64,000 bases of DNA from Adiantum capillus-veneris. Its lineage: Eukaryota; Streptophyta; Polypodiopsida; Polypodiales; Pteridaceae. Below the pieces are notes generated by a model. The model made no database searches. It was not told the DNA's origin and saw only the letters and a program-made list of their open reading frames with translations. This document shows, in pieces, positions 45,841 to 58,849 of the stretch (the stretch's first letter is position 1; each line of letters opens with the position of its first letter). The translations under genes were made by a program, and so were the position numbers. The stretch lies in assembly GCA_014529385.2 (NCBI GenBank), contig CM043951.1:113801469-113865468 (forward strand), written 5' to 3'.

Positions 45841-47431
45841 TTGAAGTCATCCATAGAAAATGCCAAAAGACTATGCAAGAACTCATTGAAGAGCTCCATT
45901 ACACATCGTTGAAATGTTGCTAGAGCATTACATAGACCAAATGGCTCGATCTTTTTCTATCTTCAATCAATTATACCCACTATACCCATCCATAAAACTC
46001 TACATTTCATGTCCAACTATCTCCACCAACATCATGTTTGTGAAGGGTAGTGAAAATGGGTCTTTGACTATGTGAGCATTATTTTTCCCGTAATCAACAC
46101 ATACCTTGAGTTTTTCATTCTTCTTTAAAACTACCACAATGGGAAATAGCCAACCACAACTTTCTACTTAGAAATGAGCCCCACCTATGGTAGGTTTTCA
46201 ATTCCCTCCTTAACCATCTTTGAATAATTGAGATTTTTCAAGTACCTCTAGAGTTGTACTAGTTGTGCATCTAGTTTCAATGGTATCCAATATTGACATA
46301 GGTATGGGTTATCTTTTACATTTGTATGCTCCCGCGAAAAGACCTTCCAATATTTATGAAAAAGTTACTTGGATTTCTATTTGAATTATTACCTTAGAAT
46401 TGACTTCGAATCCAAATTTCATTTCTCTATTTCTTGATCGTCTTATTATCATCGTTCAACATTCCACACCCTTTCCATTTGCCTAGTTATTTATCTTCTT
46501 TGTTTTTGCACACATCTACTGCATATTCATCATAATATTTAGTTGTACTAGTTGAATACTCCTCTCGAGAAGTTTGTATCCTATTGTGTTTAGGTACATA
46601 TACATTTGCTGCCTATTTTTTGTGTCCTCTCCATCTATTCTTGTTTCTCCAATTATCTGGATTTCACCTTCTCCGAAGGACCTTCCATCTAGATTAGGTG
46701 CCCTTCCTCTAGTCTTGACTCACAAATGTTACTGGCAAATTTTTGTTTTTGTTACTTTGTCCTCTAGTGATCCTGAAGAACTACATTCACGTCTATTTGA
46801 GCTATGGATAAGATATTCGTTGATGTGTGATCTTGAAGAACTACATTCAAGTCTCTTTGAGCTATTGAGAATACATTCATTATGCTAACCTATCTTTTTA
46901 GTCCCATAATTCCTTTATAACTCCTCTAGGTGCACTGTTGTTCTCTAGCTTTTGGTGTTAATGGATTTGGAATGGATTCTTCTATTGGGTCCTTGCATGG
47001 TTAGTATTTGGCATGCATAGTCATGTTGGGCGCTCCTGCACTTCTTATCCCTGGAATTCCTATGAGCATGCTATATGCACCTTGGGCATCCAAAATCTCA
47101 AACTGGTTTTAAACTTTCATAAACCAACTCTGATTTGAAGCTTCTCAATGATACCACTATCCTCAAAAATCCTTTGGTTTACCATCTTGATTCTAAAAGG
47201 AGTAGGTTTCATCTTCTGAATCCCTAGTCTCTGCCTAACATGCTCTCTAAGAATTGTGACCAACACCGCCATCCAAAATGACCCTTGACACTGGTTCTCG
47301 CTTCTTTATGACCTTGTAGCTGATTTGAATGAGTGGTAACTTGATATGTTCAATTTCAAATAGGTTGATGGCCATTGTACCTAACTCCCTCTTCCTTTGC
47401 CTTTTGATGAACCTGGTAGATTCATGTAACA

Positions 47432-48240
47432 TGTTAAGATTAATTAGTAGCTAATTAGTGATTATAATCAAATGGTGTACTTAATGGAGGAGATAAAGCA
47501 GAAACAAAAGAGATACTAGAGAAAACAAAGGGAGAGAGAGAGAGAGAGACAGAGAGAGAATGTAAAAGTGCACATGATATATGTGGTCTAGGGGGTTTCA
47601 CTATTGAATACCCCCCTATATAATGTGCATTTGAAAGGTAATTAAAAAACCACTTTATTAACATGTTTGAATGAATGAAATGACCCCTTATTTTAATGTA
47701 TCTCTGTTAAATGGCCTAAATAAATTTCATTGCCAAACCCTTGAGGACTATTGAACTCGCATGGTACATTAACATGATTACATAGTGCAGCCCTCGAGTA
47801 TGTGGTTCAGGCTATGCCTACAAGAAAGTAGCCACTCAGTGGCTTTACCCTTGAAACTTGAAGTTACAAAGGGATTAGAAACACTTAATGGTCCTCTCAC
47901 TCGATTCTCTCTCTACCTTTCTTATATTCCCTTAGATTCACTCTCTTTCACCGCCACTTTGTGTCTGTAGAGGAGATCTCCTTTTATAGGGAAAAAGGAG
48001 CATCTATGGGCTACTCTCTCATGAAAGGTAGCCATCCATATGTAGACATGGACATGTGTATCTGCCTCAAGGGATTCACTAGTACCTTCGGTATGGTGGA
48101 AGTTGAGTGCACAATAGAGGGGGGTTTTTTTAGGCTTGTCATAAGCGTATACAATAGGGAGTGTCCCCCTATTATTTCATGCTCATATCATATGTGCAAG
48201 GGGGAAGATGGGGGGTATAAAGGGAGGGGTGAGAATAAGG
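47432..48240 (-). repeat. Diverged solo LTR related to the copia LTR
   Basis: It follows the copia LTR (25591-26369) in order: CTTAATGGAG, a (GA)n run, ACATGATATATGTGGT, AAGTAGCCACTCAGTGGCTT, TTACAAAGGGATTA, CTTAATGG, CTCCTTTTATAGGG (a TATA box on the minus strand near 47972), TACTCTCTCATGA, AGCCATCCATATGTAG. An insertion-like block at about 47.6-47.78 kb has no match. No copia coding sequence adjoins it. The right end is uncertain. Confidence 0.7.
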
Positions 48241-48296
48241 GAAGGGGTATAAGTCTCATGCTCTTTTGGTTGACCCCTTTTGTCAATGATTGATAT

Positions 48297-48452
48297 TTTG
48301 TGTAACCATCATTACGCATGGTGGGGTATTTATTAAGAGAGAGAGAGAGCCATATATGTATATGTAAGTATGTTTTGTGTAACCATCATCAGGCATGGTG
48401 GAGTGTTTACTTTTCAAAAGAGAGAACCATGAATGTACGTGTAAGTATGTTT
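48297..48452. repeat. 76-bp tandem duplication
   Basis: TTTTGTGTAACCATCATTACG at 48297 restarts at 48373 as TTTTGTGTAACCATCATCAGG, with CATGGTGG, GAGAGA, CCAT and GTAAGTATGTTT conserved in both. Confidence 0.85.
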
Positions 48453-49061
48453 AGATATTAATAAAACCAGGATCCTCAATTGTTTAAATGAAAAAACCTT
48501 GTGTATTCTAGACACTTTTGGTTTGAGAGTCTCGTTAAAATGAAACATGTATAGAAACTGGAGATTGGGGGAGGACAAATAGAGAGCAAGGAACAAGGTG
48601 AAAAGTGAAGCTTTTGCTTTAAATTGGCAAGTAGTCCCAAAAAAAACAAAATAAAGTGTTAAGCAAGAAATTTAAAAAAAAACTTGAGTGCTATTGAATG
48701 AATGAGCGTTCTGAAGCAAGTACAAATTGACAATTCAATTAACTTGAAAGAGTTAACCTTGCGATTGTCCTTCAAAGCTATGCTATAAAATCTAGGACTC
48801 ACTACCTCCATGCATTTTGGTCCCCTATCAAGATGCAATGTTTGCTACCTACAATCAAGTTAAAGAAGTTAAAGAAGCATAAGCTTGATGGGCCCAAACT
48901 TTATTTCTTAGGTTTGGAGATACCATCTTTCTTTTTTGCTTGCCACTTTCTAAGGCCTTTTAAGCCTTGTAAAAGTGCATTTTTCTATTTGCCTATACCA
49001 CTTTCTCGGATCTTCAAGCCACCAACATAGATCGTAAAAGCATCGTGAGGAGTCAAAAGCA

Positions 49062-49274
49062 GTGAGATTCTCTTTCTTGATTAGACCACAAGCTTGTGCT
49101 GAGATGAAGGATTTGGACCAAGTTTGTGGGGTGCACACTAAGCTCTACGATAATGCAATGTTCGGAAATACTCTGGTTGATATGTATGTTAAATGTGATG
49201 TATTTAGGAGCTTCATAATTGAAATGTTTCTTTTTGGATGGAATTGGTTCAGAATATGCCTAACATGGCAGTGA
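49062..49274 (+). pseudogene. PPR-repeat protein fragment
   Basis: The frame contains ACAEMKDLDQ, VHTKLYDNAMFGNTLVDMYV and KCD, the pattern of a PLS-type PPR repeat (...GNTLVDMYVKCG...). Only one repeat and a half is visible, and the sequence on both sides is unrelated, so this is a captured or relic piece of a nuclear PPR gene. Confidence 0.5.
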
Positions 49275-50509
49275 GGTCTTAGGGCCATGGATTAAGGGCC
49301 ACTCAATGGAGGGGAGAACTAAGGGCTTAAGGCCTAATGGCTGTCCACATAAATGGCCATTTTTTGAACACGCCAATGCTCAAAAAGAACTTTCCGGGTA
49401 GATTTTGATATGAAAAAGTTCAGAGGTAAATCAACTAATTTTAAAAGTTTTTACACTAACTTTTTCTAAATTTTGTAAGTTTTCTCACCTTAAAATTTTA
49501 AAAAATAAAATTGTAGGTGGAAACCTAAGTTTTTTCCTTTTCGTGAATTGTTTATCTAAGATCTATGCGTGAGCCTGCAACCAAACCCAAGTTGTTTTTG
49601 AGACCCGTTGAGCTTCATATTTGAAATCTATGAACGAGTCTACAACCCCTGTTTGTAGATGCTTGCAATCCTCAAGGGGGCCTATTTGCAAAGACGCTTG
49701 TATGATGAGTCAAGACATGCAATGAACGACAAAGCCCTCCTCTTGAGTCTCTCTTGCAAACACATTGAGACAATCAGTATGACTATATGAGGGTTCACGA
49801 GATCCCACATCCTAGCACCTACTTTAAAACATGTTGAGGACAAAGAGCATGAGGTAAGCCTTCAGTCCTCAGTATAGCAGATAATTGTTTTTTGGCTGCT
49901 TTGAAATGTGCATACAACATGTGAGAGATCTCGTCTCTAGCCCTTTTTGATAAAACACCGAGGCTAAAGAGTATGAGGTAGGCCTTTAGTCATGCTGAAT
50001 CTTAGAAGTGCTTAGTTTTGATCATTTCTTACATTGCTAGTTGAAGTACCTTAGGCTATATAGATATAGTCCATGTAGTGGATTATTTGATATTTTCAAT
50101 AGCTATTTCATGTCCAGTCAAAAACACATGCTCGAAGCATGTAGGCATCTTAAGGAAGGCTAAGGTATACATAGAGAAGTTTCTACCAATGATCAAGTGA
50201 GTGAGAGTTCTCTACAAAGTTATGCATCATTTTTTTCTTTTGCAAAGGTCATGCTTTTGATTGCTCAAAAGAGCTATTATTTCACCTTGGGGTCCACTAA
50301 GATAGATAATAGTGTTGTGGACATTAAAGATGAGATGAACCAAAAGCAAGATTTGGCTATGGATCATAGTGCAAGACCCAAACAGATGAGAGAAATATTT
50401 AAGCAAGCAACAAGCAGTGTGAGGGTACATGTGCACGGATGTGTGCCTGTGTGGTGTGGTGCGAAGCGTGCAGGGAAGGGGAGAAGCAGAAGAGTGTGGG
50501 TGGAGCAAC
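49275..50509. other. Gap with no recognised gene
   Basis: A phrase with CTTTAGTC...GAGGTA(A/G)GCCTT and AAAGAGYATGAGGTAAGCC is used twice (about 49835 and 49965), a weak internal duplication. Nothing else is supported. Confidence 0.45.
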
Positions 50510-50653
50510 CTTAGGAAGTAGAGTGAGTGAGGAGGTCCTTATTCATATGTATATAATGAATAAATGTACATACACACGATAGACAGGCGGTCCACATTGG
50601 ACGTCCGGACCGAGGCAAAGGCGCAACGCCTTTATCCCAACAAACTCCCACTT
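50510..50653 (-). repeat. LTR end and polypurine tract of an unrecognised element
   Basis: On the minus strand AAGTGGGAGTT (50643-50653) is followed by TGTTGGGATAAAGGCG, the typical junction of a polypurine tract with a plant LTR. The LTR therefore extends left from 50642; its other end is not determined. It contains a palindromic TTGGACGTCCGGA. Confidence 0.6.
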
Positions 50654-53600
50654 AAAGACGATGCATCGATAAGTGAGACCTACTAGATAAAATACTAGTA
50701 TGTACAAGAAACTAGGTGAGAGATTCTCTCAACCTATGCCCACTCGCTCACTTTTTTGATCTACGTGCAACCATATCGGCTCTAGTGGTAAGCGAGCATG
50801 TGTATCCACCATGCTAGAGCCTGCATGTAAGTCTTGCACACAACTCTGTATGGTGTACAAAGCTCTATGAAGTGTCATGTTAGTGCCAGTCATCGTATGA
50901 CAGACAATCCTTGTTGAAAATGCTCTCACTCTAGCTACTAGGTCGGGCCTCGACACTAGTAGGCCATACATGAGACACTCAAACACTGAAAAAATCTGTG
51001 CAAACATGTCTGCACTAGCCTCCCATGTGCTATCTGCATGTACTGCATCATCAAGACTACGCATCACATATGGATGTGTCAACACCGACACTAGGATGGC
51101 TACGTCTCTCACACCCATAGGCGGAATTGTGCCCTAGTATCAATTCATCAACCTCTAGCATGAGCATATCAAACAACTCCATGTCTATCTTCTATGTATG
51201 TGTCTCTAGGGAGCAGGCCTACTCTACCTCTACATGCACAAACTTTGACAACACCTGTTGTGTCTCACTAGAGAACTTCCACTCTACCTCTCTCTCTACA
51301 TAGTCTACTAGGACATGCTTCATAGCTAGATGCTCTATCTTGTGATCATGGTGGAGCTCACGTGCGAAGGAGAAACGTCTCGTCTCTTTCTCAAAGCATG
51401 CCAAAAAAAAAACCAAGAGCATGATGTCTTGTACCTCAGACATATGCATAGGATATATCAAGACGCTATGGGCTCCTTTGGAAATCACTAATGAACCACA
51501 CTGCATCTGGAAATACTCTGCTCTAAGAAATGTCTGACAACCAAAATCTTCTAATTGTCTCACTGAGATCAAACTCTATCTTAGTTGAGGAACATAACGA
51601 ACATGATGTAGGGTATATGATGCACCCCTGGTCAAAGACAAACAAACATCTCTTGCACCCTCTATGTTACATGATGAACCATCAGAAAGTCGCATGCAAC
51701 CAAGTCTTCCACTAGAAAATTTGTTGAACCACTCATAACATTGTGTGACGTTGAAAGCAACATCTCTATCTAGTTACCACTGTGGAGAAAGTGTGCTATC
51801 CATGAACATATATGCAAGAGGTACACTCGAGCCAAGCATGACATCACTATCACTCGTATAGATTGCCTCTCTAATATGTGTCAAAGTTGTACCTTCATCA
51901 CGCATACATCTCTCCTGATATCTCATACGTTTGAAACAAAGGTGTCGATTGTGTCCTGTGTGACCACAATGCCAACATCATACATATCGGCGGTAATAAT
52001 GAGACCTCCATCTCTCAAGAGTCATTGTTGTAGACTCTAAACTGTCACACATGTTTGCTGTCATAATTGAATGCCAAAATGGAAACAAAGTGGGAGATCT
52101 GCGACCATTACACAATCATAAATAAAAATTGGTGCTCACATATGCATAAAACAATTCCACAATTTTCTATCTGGAGGCACACAACTTAGGACAAACTGCT
52201 CAATTTAGCATAAAGCACATAACCATACACGCAAGTAGAGAGAAAAGTAGCTCGAAATGCATCCCACAAGAGAAACTGTCTGCAAAAATTTGTAAAAGAA
52301 CCTGTGAAACGTGCGACTGTCTATCTCTAGCCACACAAAGATACACAGTAACCATACATGCAAGTAGAGAGCACACTAGCTCAAAATGCATCCCACAAGA
52401 GAAACTGCCTGCACAAATCTATTAAAAAACCTGTGAAACGTGCGATTGTTTATCTCTAGCCACACAAAGATACACAATCCTCACTCATGGGAGAGTGGGT
52501 ACAAGAACACCAAACTATGTCCAAGCGTCAAAGTGAGAGTAAACACGCAATCACTATCAAAGTGGGAATATAATGACCACTGTACAAGATGGCATAACAC
52601 TACAAACTTTTATGGCGATAAGACGGGGAAAAATAAACAGACTTTCCTTTGTAAAATGAGCCAAAACTCAACGCAAACCGCAAGCCAGATAACTGCAGAT
52701 AACTACCAAAGTGGGAGTAAACTCGACCACTAAACCATCAGAGAGAAAATTGCAGATACGCATAAACCATGGTGAGAATCAAGGGAAAATCCGATAGAAT
52801 TGTCCCTGTTTTTTTAGCAAAGTCTCAAAAAATCTCACCCAAAAATTGCACCAAAATAAGCACTTGGTGTCTTAGTTAACAAATCCACAAATGGTATACA
52901 TAGCACTATCAAAACCCTGGCAATGTGTCTCACTCTTGAATGAGTGTCTCTATGGACCTGTGCTTGTCTGAAAATTGGCAGACCTGTGAACCTGGTACCT
53001 GCGAGCTATAGCTAACTCAAATTGTATTGACAAATTCATGCATAGCACAAGACCATGTCAAAAACTATTTGGAATGCTCCACACAATCGTACATGACCAA
53101 TACATGTGTTGCATTAGCTGTGCTAGAAAGACTATGCTATTTGTGAGAAGAAAACGCTAATAAAGTGGCACACACTACCTCATCAATCGGTAAACTCGTC
53201 GACCAGAAACACGTGCCAAGAGATGACAGTGCTCAAGGGAAAATCCGCTTTGGAATGGACCATTGGAGCCAAATGTATTGTATGTGTTTTTTCATAGCCA
53301 AAAAATGGAGAATCGTCGAAGCCAAAACACCGTGGAGACTATGTTGGTTTAGGCCACTTCGATGGGGGCTAAAGGAGAGCCGATGGCGCTCTTGCATGTC
53401 AATCTCCTGTAGTGTCAAAGGTCGTGAAGCGGATGTGTTGGGCAAAACCTTTGGAGCCAAATCCACTCCGAAATGGGGCGTGGGAGGGAAGTCGATGGTG
53501 AAGCTACGTTGGAGGAGAGACCTACCACTCTTGCTCATGCTTGTTAAGTAGAGGCCGAGGAAAATGTCATCGATGTCATCTTCCATTGCCGAGCGAAAGC

Positions 53601-53700
53601 ATTGATGTTGTGGCCACTTGTGCTCGAAGCCGAGAAAATGCTCAATGTTGCCTTCCGCCATCGGTGAAAGCATGCTAGCTAAATAGCTGCCTTATCGGTG
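50654..53700 (-). pseudogene. Internal region of a minus-strand LTR element, unrecognised frames
   Basis: Upstream of the polypurine tract lie minus-strand frames at 50729-51118 (SRPDLVARVRAFST), 51219-51572 (SLVISKGAHSVL, FARELHHDHKIEHL) and 53233-53673 (146 codons, acidic and Ser/Pro-rich). None shows RT, integrase or protease motifs that I can support. If the tract and LTR are real, this is a non-autonomous or heavily decayed element. No second LTR was found on the right. Confidence 0.4.
52222..52479. repeat. 129-bp imperfect tandem duplication
   Basis: ACCATACAYGCAAGTAGAGAG at 52222 restarts at 52351; both copies run through ATGCATCCCACAAGAGAAAC to AGCCACACAAAGATACACA with roughly a tenth of positions differing. 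Confidence 0.9.
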
Positions 53701-55105
53701 TTAAAACCAATGCCGAACTAATGTCAGAGACGATATTGAGCCAATGGGAAGCGGAGCCGATGCCAAAACAAGAAGGTGCAGCCGCAATCCCAAGAGAGGA
53801 TGTCATCGATGTCAAGGTCTTCGATGCTCCAAAACCTAACGGAGCTACGTAACTGAGAGCATTCTCGCTCTGACTCGCTTGTCAGATCTCTTAAGATTTC
53901 CCACAGTGAGAGAATCGTTCTCTCTCTATATATCTACTTTGATGCCGAGAACTCAAGGGTCATGACCAATCTCGTCTCGTGAAGATGTCCATAGAGTAGC
54001 CATAGGCAAAAAACAGATAAAATATGAAAGAGTTATAGCCACTCAAAACCGGGGTTGTACTCTTTGTTTCTCAAAACTGAGCTCTTTGGAATTTGTGCAG
54101 GTGTTGCAACTATTAAAATGGGGGTCTTTCCAAAAAAAATCTTTCTCTTCTCAGTCGAAAAGTCTCTTTTGTAGGCCTCTTTTAATTGGTTCATTTTTTG
54201 CCTTTTTTGGGTAGAAAATGAGGTGTTGTTAGCCTTTTGACCAAGGGAATGGGGTGGGGGCAAGTGTCTAGGGACCATAAATTGAAGCCAGGTGCCTCTC
54301 CAACTGGGTAGGAACCCAAAAAATGCACCCCTTCTCCCCCATGAAGTCCATGAGCCCCTCCATAGCCATAGAAAACTTCAATTGGATGCTATTAGGCTAG
54401 AGAGGAAGATATGGAACTTTGAACCTATTTATAAATGCCTCACTATATACATGCAAACCCCATAAGTAATTGATGAAGGTGAGATAAGGTCTTGGCCACT
54501 ATCCATAAAAATGAGATTGTTAGAACATTCATTGCTATCTGTGGGAAGATAGGTACACGATTGTCTCACCACATGTTATTGATGTTAGATCAACCATAGA
54601 CATCCTAACCTACCAGTAATTATTTTTTAACAAGAGCTTTGGTTTGTCAAGGTAAAAAGTGTCGAGTACAAGCCTCATTAGTATTGTTTTACAAAATCAA
54701 TCTTGGTTTGGCTAGTGTCAATTGACATTCTGGCCATCATCCTTGTAGCCCCTTGTTTTTCCTACAAAGGAATCATTCAATAGGCTAAGCCTAAACAGAG
54801 GTCATCCTATATATATAAGACATTTTGATCCTAAGTTACCCGATGCATGAAAATGCTAGGATGAGTACACTATACATGTATTTAAAGGAAGTGTGGTTAT
54901 GCACAAAAGGTGCAGGTAGTGTAACTACATTTCTTGAGTGTTTGAGGAATGGTTGTGCGATCCATGTTGACTACTATAGTTGCAATCCTACTTGACATCT
55001 AGTGAAGGATATCTCAATTCCTAGATAAAAACATGTTAAATAAACTCTTTGTGTATAGTCTATTGGAGTTTTTCTTGGATCACTATTAGGTCTCCCCAAT
55101 CTCAA
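53701..55105. other. Gap with no recognised gene
   Basis: No domain, repeat or regulatory feature could be supported. Phrases such as GCCGATGCCAAAACA at 53.7-53.85 kb repeat loosely. Confidence 0.45.
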
Positions 55106-55345
55106 AAAAATAAAAATTCTCTCTCTCAAAACATATTTACTGCATAAGCGAAGGGTGAGTTCAGAAAAATAAAAATTCTCTCTCTCAAAACATATTTAGT
55201 GCATAAGCAAAGGGTGAGTTCAGGAAATAAAAAGACAAATGAAAGTGGAAAGTCAATAGACATATGAAGGTGGAAAGTCAAAAGACGCATGAAGATCGAA
55301 AGTCAAAAGATGCATGAAGATAGAAAGTCAAAAGACCTTTTATGT
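55106..55345. repeat. 59-bp and 25-bp tandem repeats
   Basis: A 59-bp unit (AAAATAAAAATTCTCTCTCTC to AAGGGTGAGTTCAG) is present at 55106 and 55165. Directly after, a ~25-bp unit (ATGAAGRTSGAAAGTCAAAAGA) is present four times to about 55340. Confidence 0.88.
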
Positions 55346-55408
55346 TCATATAAATAGGTGTTTCTCTTCTCTTTTATTTTCCCTTTAGCATTTTCTTATC
55401 TTCAAAGT

Positions 55409-55410
<2 letters not shown>

Positions 55411-55441
<31 letters not shown>
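55411..55441. repeat. C31 homopolymer
   Basis: An uninterrupted run of about 31 C on the plus strand, followed by a short (CT)n. A shorter C run is at 57904-57918. Confidence 0.93.
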
Positions 55442-55444
<3 letters not shown>

Positions 55445-55499
55445 CCCCTCTCTCTCTCTCTCAACATTGCATTCGTCTTTTATAACTAATGATGTTGTC

Positions 55500-56182
55500 G
55501 ATCTACGTACTTTGTATTGCCCATGGCTACGGGCCATAGACTAGTGCATAACTCTTGTTGTTGTTGAGGGAATCTTTGAATTAGAAATACCTTTAAAGTT
55601 TTTAAAGCCATTAGTAATATCTTTTAATTTTTTTGAAACTTATTTAAATTACAATCTACCGCATGTGTAAGCTTTAATCAAACAATGCACTAAGACTAAT
55701 TTTAGTATAAAACACGTGAGAAATAAATGCCTTTTAGTATCACCAACACGTACACAATTAAAAATGCACAAAGTGGTTTGCATAAAACTCACATATGATA
55801 TGGAGACATATTTGGGTCTATTGCGATCTCATAATTAATTAAACAAGAAGATTCCTTCTCCATGCGCTTCATAAAAGGAAAATATTGTTGCACCCTAGTT
55901 CCCACGCTGTATCCGCTCTGGCCCCAGTTGTCGTTGCATCTGCTGTGCCCCCTTGTGTCTACGCTAATGCAACTGGACTCAGCGCATGCTGTCCATGGCG
56001 ACCTGCTACTACCCTGTGCAGCACCCTTGACTCTACATCCGCATGGAGCAGCGCACGGAAGAGGCCTACCCCACCAGTAGCTTGCCCTCTTGCCACCCGC
56101 ACCACTTTTGCTCTCTACCTCTCTCTCACCAGCCAACATTCTGTTGAAGCATTGCATGCAAAACCTTTGCTTCCATGACGCT

Positions 56183-56235
<53 letters not shown>

Positions 56236-57176
56236 CTGCTACGCAGCTCCCTCCCGCACATAGCCACTGCGTATGCGTCACCATTTCTTGCACTCAATGT
56301 GTTGCCTGCAGAATGTTGTGCCATCGACAAAAGGGAAAAAAATCTACCTATCTCCCTCGATCCGCGTGTGGATAAATCACATTTCACTGCCCTCCATGTG
56401 CCATGTTAAACTTTTTTCTCCACAAGGCTACGACAATCATTTGTTGAGATTCTTGTTAATTAAGCTCCTAAAAATGATCATAGTTGGGTCTTTTTGCGAT
56501 TCTATTATTAATTACATTGGAATATTCCCTTTCCAATAAAGGATAGAGAAGTCTTCCGCCTTCGGTCGTGTTCCCACATCCTGCTTCTACACTCGCTCTG
56601 TGTGAGGCCATGGTGATCCCCCCCATTCTCTATACACCATCGTAAGAGGTTGTACATGCCCCCTCATGGTAAATATGTGCAACCCTGAGACACAGAGAAT
56701 ACGAGCGTCTCCATCTCTCTCGTCCATCCATCACCTGCACGACGTGAACGTCTAGCAAGACGGCCCTCTGCTCTGCACTCTGCACCTTGCACACCTGCCT
56801 ACCCTTGACCATAGTCCGTGCGACACTCCCTCCTGTGGTCATTACGCAAACCCCCATCCCCCTGGTCTACTCCCTGAGCCTTCACCATTTGTGTGCCATG
56901 CCCTTTGATCAGAGCACACACTGAAAATCTCACAATGCTTCACTTACCATCTACGCTCACACTACCCGCTACATGCGGAGCCCACGTTGTAGGTCACCGT
57001 GAGGGACACAAAGCCTCCTTCCGCAGACCCCTTGCAGAGGAGCACGCAAGAGAGATGCACAATGCCTGCCCCGTCTTTGTGTAGTGCTATTGCAAGCATC
57101 AGGGGCTATCTCATGCTACTCAACACAGAATTCCAATAATCCATCTCGCTTTGCTTCCTCCTCCTCATGCAAAAAA

Positions 57177-57265
<89 letters not shown>

Positions 57266-58840
57266 ACGTGCCCTTTCCCCCCTTTTTTTTCCCAGGAGTT
57301 GCAAGAGCATCTTGCCAGATTTGCTTTTATGAAGCATGTCAAAAAGATTGTACCGACGTACTTTGATGATGATATGTGAGTTTGTGGATATTAAAGGAGT
57401 ATGCTTCTTTTTCGAGAAAAACATTGAAGGTATCCTTAGAGACTAGAAGTAGCAAATATATTCCAAGCCAATGGCAAATTAGTTATGGAAATTAGAGTTT
57501 ACTAGTATGTGACCCACGCGTTGCCACGCGGCTACATGTGAGTCAATTGAAGCAATGTTCTCCTTCCCTTCACAAGGAGCGCAAATGTGGGCAAATGCCT
57601 ATGATTCTCCTGTGAGCTTTTATAGCTCTTTAATACACTCGTTCAACCACCACTATAACTACTTTCTAGATAACAATGTATGATAACACACAAGGTCTAA
57701 GTGCCCTCCACATTCACATCAACCAAGCACAAATCTATCTTTTGGATTAACACTATGTCTACCTTTTCGAGTGTAAGATCGAACAACTAATGAGGTGTAG
57801 TTACTCTCCACATTCTTGTGGATTGACCAAGGACAAATCTCCTTCTAGTTGGTCATGCCAAGCTCCAACATACTCCTCCTAATCATGGAAAGTTTGTCCC
57901 CTCCCCCCCCCCCCCCCCGCCCCCCTCTTTCTCTCTATCTATGTGTATGTGTGTTAAGTTCAAGAATTATAAGGTCAATTTGAGGTCTCTTGGGAATGAA
58001 TTAAGTAATGGGCTCGCTTCACATGATGTCTTGTCTTTAAATCCTATTTTTCTCTCTAAGGAGGCAACGAATTTGCGATTAGGCTAGAGACGTCTCCCTT
58101 ACACAATTGATTTGGGACCCTGGTGAGTGGTAGTGGCCCTCTAAATAGAATAATAGAGAGCTTATATCCTTCTTTTGATATATTGTTTGCATTGAACGAT
58201 GAATTCTTTAGATGCATTAGCATCCTCTCTTGCCATCCTTACCAATCAAGGCATTGGTCATGATAACAACTCTCCCATGCTTCTCTCGTGTAGTTTTGGT
58301 CTTGCATTTTGGGCATCATAGTCAACTATGTCATCTACTGCTATTTGTTGGCACTTAGGATGCATGTACCACCAACCATGACCCAACATGCCAACATTAC
58401 ACAACATAGTAGTAGAAGGAACTTTGCCATTGGTATGCACAACTGATTTGGTGAGCTGTGTGTCGTTTCTTCTCAAAGGAAGTATTCATGATGGGTGTGT
58501 GACTTGAGGGTGATTGCATGGCTATAGAATCTTTGTCTCTATATGTGGGTAAATTTCAAAATTTAAAGGTTGGATTGCACTCAACCTAGCTAGCATGCAC
58601 ACTTGCATCTACCAAGACTCGTCGCATGGATGTTGAGGTCTCTTGCAATTGACCATAAGCAGGTTAATAATATAAGGCGCATACTATCTGTTTGTGTACA
58701 TTTGGGCACCATTGGCACCTTAAAATGTGAGGACAATGAAAGCAGAAAAGTTCACTCAATCGTTTCTCTTTGTAAGAGTTTTGGGCATCATGCTAAAAGA
58801 AAGAGTGTGCTGCAAAATACACACACACACATGTTCTTCT
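55500..58840. other. Gap: microsatellites, no recognised gene
   Basis: (GA)n at 56186-56231 and (CT)n TA (TG)n at 57178-57264 are the only clear features. Short frames in 55.8-57.4 kb have no recognisable domain. Confidence 0.5.
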
Positions 58841-58849
58841 TTGAGAGAG

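Larger units (their letters stand above)
42400..47432 (-). pseudogene. Decayed Ty3/gypsy pol (protease, RT, RNase H, integrase)
   Basis: Right to left: protease remnant with ILDGGVGHNS, PFRIKMVNQRIF and AYSML-like residues (47.4-46.95 kb); RT with CVDYGKNN (near 46.09 kb), PFGLCNALATFQR (45.95 kb) and a MDDF catalytic-box remnant SMDDFKIF (45.86 kb); RNase H start LKKALNMKPILRQ...HVDAFG (44.85-44.7 kb) and its end FYVDRQGLLYVINK...LLEFDSKI (43.5-43.3 kb); integrase core WGLDFMGTF (42.88 kb) and NGQVESRNKTIKTILT (42.6 kb). Order is canonical for gypsy. Between RT and RNase H sits TIR element B, and inside RNase H a block of hairpin repeats. Many stops and frame changes; no function is retained. 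Confidence 0.7.

Noticed and set aside
50729-51118. Copia RT/RNase H reading of SRPDLVARVRAFS
   Set aside because: The short likeness to the TRPDI motif is not backed by other RT or RNase H motifs before or after it.
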